Source of the DNA: Thermomicrobiales bacterium
Lineage (GTDB): Bacteria; Chloroflexota; Chloroflexia; Thermomicrobiales; UBA6265
Assembly: GCA_019637585.1 (NCBI GenBank)
Contig: JAHBVL010000004.1
Span: forward strand, 1 to 64,000
Direction: 5' to 3'
Length of the DNA stretch: 64,000 bases
Below, piece by piece: positions 61,634 through 64,000 of this stretch. The notes beneath the pieces were generated by a model that searched no databases, had not been told where the DNA came from, and saw only the letters and a list, made by a program, of their open reading frames with translations. The position numbers and the translations under genes were made by a program. Position 1 is the first letter of the stretch. Every line of letters begins with the position of its first letter.

Positions 61634-62044
61634 CTACGGCTCGATCCGCTCGATGTCGGGCAACCGGTCGAAGTCACGGTCGAAGGAAATGATTTCAGTC
61701 AATCCGAGCCGGTGCATGACCGTAACGTGATGACAATCCGCAAACGAAAGCGATCGCTCTCGCACATAGCGGCCGAAGGTCTCACCAACCAGTACCTTGT
61801 GCTCCATGACGATGTTTGGAAGCTGCAAAAGCGCCAGGAGCGATTCCGCGATGTTTGGGCGCCCGAAGTGGTACGTCTTCTCCAAAAGATAGACCGTTTC
61901 GAAGAGCACCGTTTCGCTGATGTGCACGGTGATCTCGCCCCGGGCGACCTGCTCGATGAGGCCCCTCGCTCGCAACGCTCGTTCGGCATCGTCGACGACA
62001 AGATGCCGAACAAGAACATTCGTGTCCAGGAACGCTTCTTTCAC
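61634..62044 (-). CDS. PIN-domain toxin (VapC-like)
   Basis: A 136-residue PIN RNase: FLDTNVLVRHLVVDD, ISETVLFETVYLLEK, LSFADCHHVTVM and ISFDRDFDRLP contain the acidic site. Overlaps its AbrB-type antitoxin by 4 nt. Converges with the CoA-transferase gene. Confidence 0.9.
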   Translation of the reverse strand: MKEAFLDTNVLVRHLVVDDAERALRARGLIEQVARGEITVHISETVLFETVYLLEKTYHFGRPNIAESLLALLQLPNIVMEHKVLVGETFGRYVRERSLSFADCHHVTVMHRLGLTEIISFDRDFDRLPDIERIEP

Positions 62045-62319
62045 GGACGTCGGCCCGTCATGCCCTCGGCAACCTCATCTGCGATGGCTTGTGCAACAGC
62101 CTCCTTTTCCTCCTCGATCGAAAGCAGCTGACGACCTTCCGGCAGCCGAAGGCTGCCCGAGGTTCGCCGCACAATCTCCTCCGGAGTGAGCATCTGCACC
62201 GAGCCGTTCTGCCGCACAAAGATCATCCGGTCCCCTTCCTTGATATTCAGCTCTTTCCGAATATCGGCCGGAATGGTGATCTGTCCTTTGCGTGTAACCA
62301 CGCTGCTGTTCGAACCCAT
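62041..62319 (-). CDS. AbrB/SpoVT-type antitoxin
   Basis: A 92-residue antitoxin with a swapped-hairpin AbrB domain (SSVVTRKGQITIPADIRKEL, then KEGDRMIFV) and an acidic C-terminal tail for the PIN partner. ATG 62319 with GGGAG 8 nt upstream; a long upstream extension of the frame is antisense to the next gene and is rejected. Confidence 0.9.
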   Translation of the reverse strand: MGSNSSVVTRKGQITIPADIRKELNIKEGDRMIFVRQNGSVQMLTPEEIVRRTSGSLRLPEGRQLLSIEEEKEAVAQAIADEVAEGMTGRRP

Positions 62320-62571
62320 CATCAGTCTCCCAGATGGTTGTGAGGTACTACGCCACAGTATATCGTAGTGCGTCGAAGGGCATTGCACTCCGAGTGCGCG
62401 TGCCGACCCCGGCGCCAGCGCTGCGTGAAAGCAACCCGTAGCCTCGCCATTCATGGCGCTTTCCCCCACATCCGTTCGACCTTTCACAGCAACGGGAAAG
62501 GCGTTGCACAAGCCCCGACCGGCACCAATGCGCGACAATGCCCGCATGGTCACTGTGGAAAGGAGATTCGC

Positions 62572-63798
62572 ATGCCTGAAGCGCTCCGCATCGCGATTCG
62601 CAAATTCGAGGGCTTCGAGCGAGCGATCCAGCAGCAGTGGGCGGATTTCGCCCAAACGACCGGCTGCTCCCTCGAGCTCGAGTTCGAATCGCTCGATCTC
62701 AACCCACTGGTCAACGCGCTTTTCACCCGTCAGGGACTCCGGAACGGCGATTTCGACATCGCATTCATCGTCACCGACTGGATTGCCGATGCGGTCGCCT
62801 CCGGTGCGCTGCTCGACCTGGCGCCATTCATGAGGGAGCGGCCGGTCGACGGCTATCCCGAAGCGTGGCCCGCCTCGCTTACCCGATTTCAGGAGATCGA
62901 CGGCGCCATCTACGGTCTGCCCTATCACGATGGACCGGAGTGCCTCATCTACCGCAAGGACATCTTCGACGACCCGCACCACAAGCAGAAATACCGGGAG
63001 CGAACCGGCGAACCGCTGGAACCGCCGACGACCTGGGACGCGTTCGAATCGATCGCCCGATTCTTCACCCATCCGGAGAACGACGAATACGGCACGCTTT
63101 TCGCCGCCTTTCCCGACGGCCACAACACCGTCTACGACTTCTGCATTCAGCTCTGGAGCCGCGGCGGCGAACTCCACGACGCCGAAGGCCGACCAACCAT
63201 CGCCACACAGCCAGCCATCGAGGGTCTCGATTTTTATCGTCGCCTGCTCAACGACCGGTCGGTGACTCCACCAGGGCTGGAAGAGGTCGATTCCGTGAAG
63301 AGCGGCGAGTTGTTCACCTCCGGCAAGATCGCGATGATGGTCAACTGGTTTGGGTTTGCCGCGCTCTGCGAACAACCTGACAGTCCAGTCAGGGGCAAGG
63401 TCGGGGTGGCGCCGGTACCTGCAGCGGGAGGGGCCGAGAGCGCCTCGCTCAACGTCTATTGGGTGCTGGGCGTTGGGTCAGGGAGCCGGCACGCAACTGC
63501 CGCCTGCGACTTCATCCGGCACTGTTGCACCCCGGCGATGGATCGCATCACGTCACTGGAAGGCGGCATCGGCTGCCGGAAGAGCACCTGGCACGATCCG
63601 GAGATCAACGATCTGATCCCCTTCTATGGTCAACTCGACGTCCTCCACCAGAGCGCCCGTGAGCTGCCTCGCTCCCAGCAACTTCCAGCATTGATTCACA
63701 TCATCGACCGGGCAGTGCACCGTGCGATCGCGACCGGCGATCCAACCGAAACGATCCTGCGGTACGCCCAGGCCGAAGCAGACGGAATTCGCCTGTAG
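62572..63798 (+). CDS. Second solute-binding-fold protein without signal peptide
   Basis: A 408-residue family 1 binding-protein fold starting MPEALRIAIRKFEGFERAIQ with no leader. Typical blocks: AFIVTDWIADAVASGALLDL, YGLPYHDGPECLIYRKDIF, PTTWDAFESIARFF and GELFTSGKIAMMVNWFG. ATG 62572 has AAAGGAG 6 nt upstream, so the missing signal is real. It precedes a Gfo/Idh dehydrogenase by 19 nt. Similar to, but distinct from, the protein at 59306. Confidence 0.82.
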   Translation: MPEALRIAIRKFEGFERAIQQQWADFAQTTGCSLELEFESLDLNPLVNALFTRQGLRNGDFDIAFIVTDWIADAVASGALLDLAPFMRERPVDGYPEAWPASLTRFQEIDGAIYGLPYHDGPECLIYRKDIFDDPHHKQKYRERTGEPLEPPTTWDAFESIARFFTHPENDEYGTLFAAFPDGHNTVYDFCIQLWSRGGELHDAEGRPTIATQPAIEGLDFYRRLLNDRSVTPPGLEEVDSVKSGELFTSGKIAMMVNWFGFAALCEQPDSPVRGKVGVAPVPAAGGAESASLNVYWVLGVGSGSRHATAACDFIRHCCTPAMDRITSLEGGIGCRKSTWHDPEINDLIPFYGQLDVLHQSARELPRSQQLPALIHIIDRAVHRAIATGDPTETILRYAQAEADGIRL

Positions 63799-63817
63799 AT
63801 AGCGAGACCGAACCACG

Positions 63818-64000
63818 ATGAATCTGGCCGGATATGAGGTTTCGGACACAATCGAGCTGCCGGAAAAGCATGACTACGGCATTGGCATCATCGGCTGCGG
63901 CGGCATCGTCAACTACGCCCACTTGCCGGCTTACCGGTCACGCGGCCTGAATGTTGTTGCGTGCTACGACCAAGACCCGGATGCTGCCCGACGGACCGCC
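63818..64000 (+). CDS. Gfo/Idh/MocA oxidoreductase, N-terminal part (cut by window end)
   Basis: The first 61 codons are present. They include the Rossmann motif GIGIIGCGGIVNYAHLPAY and the following acidic strand end VVACYDQDP, which marks NAD preference. The family oxidises sugars or related alcohols. Likely operon partner of the leaderless binding-fold protein at 62572. Confidence 0.85.
   Translation, partial: MNLAGYEVSDTIELPEKHDYGIGIIGCGGIVNYAHLPAYRSRGLNVVACYDQDPDAARRTA

Noticed and set aside
62320-63375. Long N-terminal extension of the AbrB antitoxin frame
   Set aside because: It is antisense to the solute-binding-fold gene; ATG 62319 with GGGAG is the proper start.

Overview
The window looks like a chromosomal segment of a GC-rich bacterium, most likely a Chloroflexota member near Thermomicrobia/Sphaerobacter. 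This is inference from gene content, not from a marker gene. The clues are high GC, AGGAG-type ribosome sites with frequent ATGA start/stop overlaps, LuxR regulators carrying an NB-ARC-type ATPase, a bacterial family B DNA polymerase, Tat-type lipid-free solute-binding proteins, and abundant LLM, CoA-transferase, M24 and enolase-superfamily catabolic genes. There is no rRNA, complete tRNA, insertion sequence or CRISPR array.

Layout. (1) 1-4.7 kb: four evenly spaced dyads (16-131), then a LuxR-family ATPase regulator flanked by two small secreted proteins, and a decayed second copy of the same regulator. (2) 4.8-20 kb: a scavenging region for amide or peptide-like compounds: threonine-synthase-like PLP enzyme, two M24 metallohydrolases, an oligopeptide ABC importer without ATPase genes, GntR regulator, creatininase-family amidohydrolase, enolase-superfamily enzyme, SDR, M20 carbamoylase-type amidase, MFS transporter and MOSC protein. 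A 20-bp element is shared by the two divergent control regions at 7352 and 11791. (3) 20-29 kb: second enolase-superfamily enzyme, NUDIX hydrolase, DNA polymerase B, and a fluoride locus (crcB riboswitch, CrcB, DUF190, DUF6062) bracketed by two paralogous PIN toxin-antitoxin pairs, one of which overlaps the end of an HD-domain gene.

(4) 29-50.5 kb: about 21 kb all on the plus strand, tightly overlapping, probably one or two transcription units. It starts at a promoter with a 30-bp LacI-type operator. The first part encodes aldose epimerase, LacI regulator, class II aldolase, PfkB kinase, ROK kinase and cupin phosphoglucose isomerase, a private upper glycolysis, followed by a GH127 glycosidase and a cytochrome P450. 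The second part encodes a sugar ABC importer, a GH2 glycosidase, an FAD oxidase with an unusual Fe-S-like partner, a Gfo/Idh dehydrogenase, an isochorismatase-like hydrolase, a DUF6282-type metallohydrolase, a 2-hydroxyacid dehydrogenase and an RraA-type aldolase. Together they suggest uptake, deglycosylation and oxidative breakdown of a plant or algal glycoside whose aglycone or modified sugar also needs a pathway.

(5) 50.5-64 kb: HAD phosphatase, LLM oxidoreductase, ClC channel, ParDE, MaoC hydratase, an ECF sigma factor with a membrane anti-sigma/beta-propeller protein, a CoA-transferase with two solute-binding-fold proteins that lack signal peptides, an AbrB/PIN pair, and the start of another Gfo/Idh dehydrogenase cut by the window end. 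Five toxin-antitoxin pairs occur in 64 kb.
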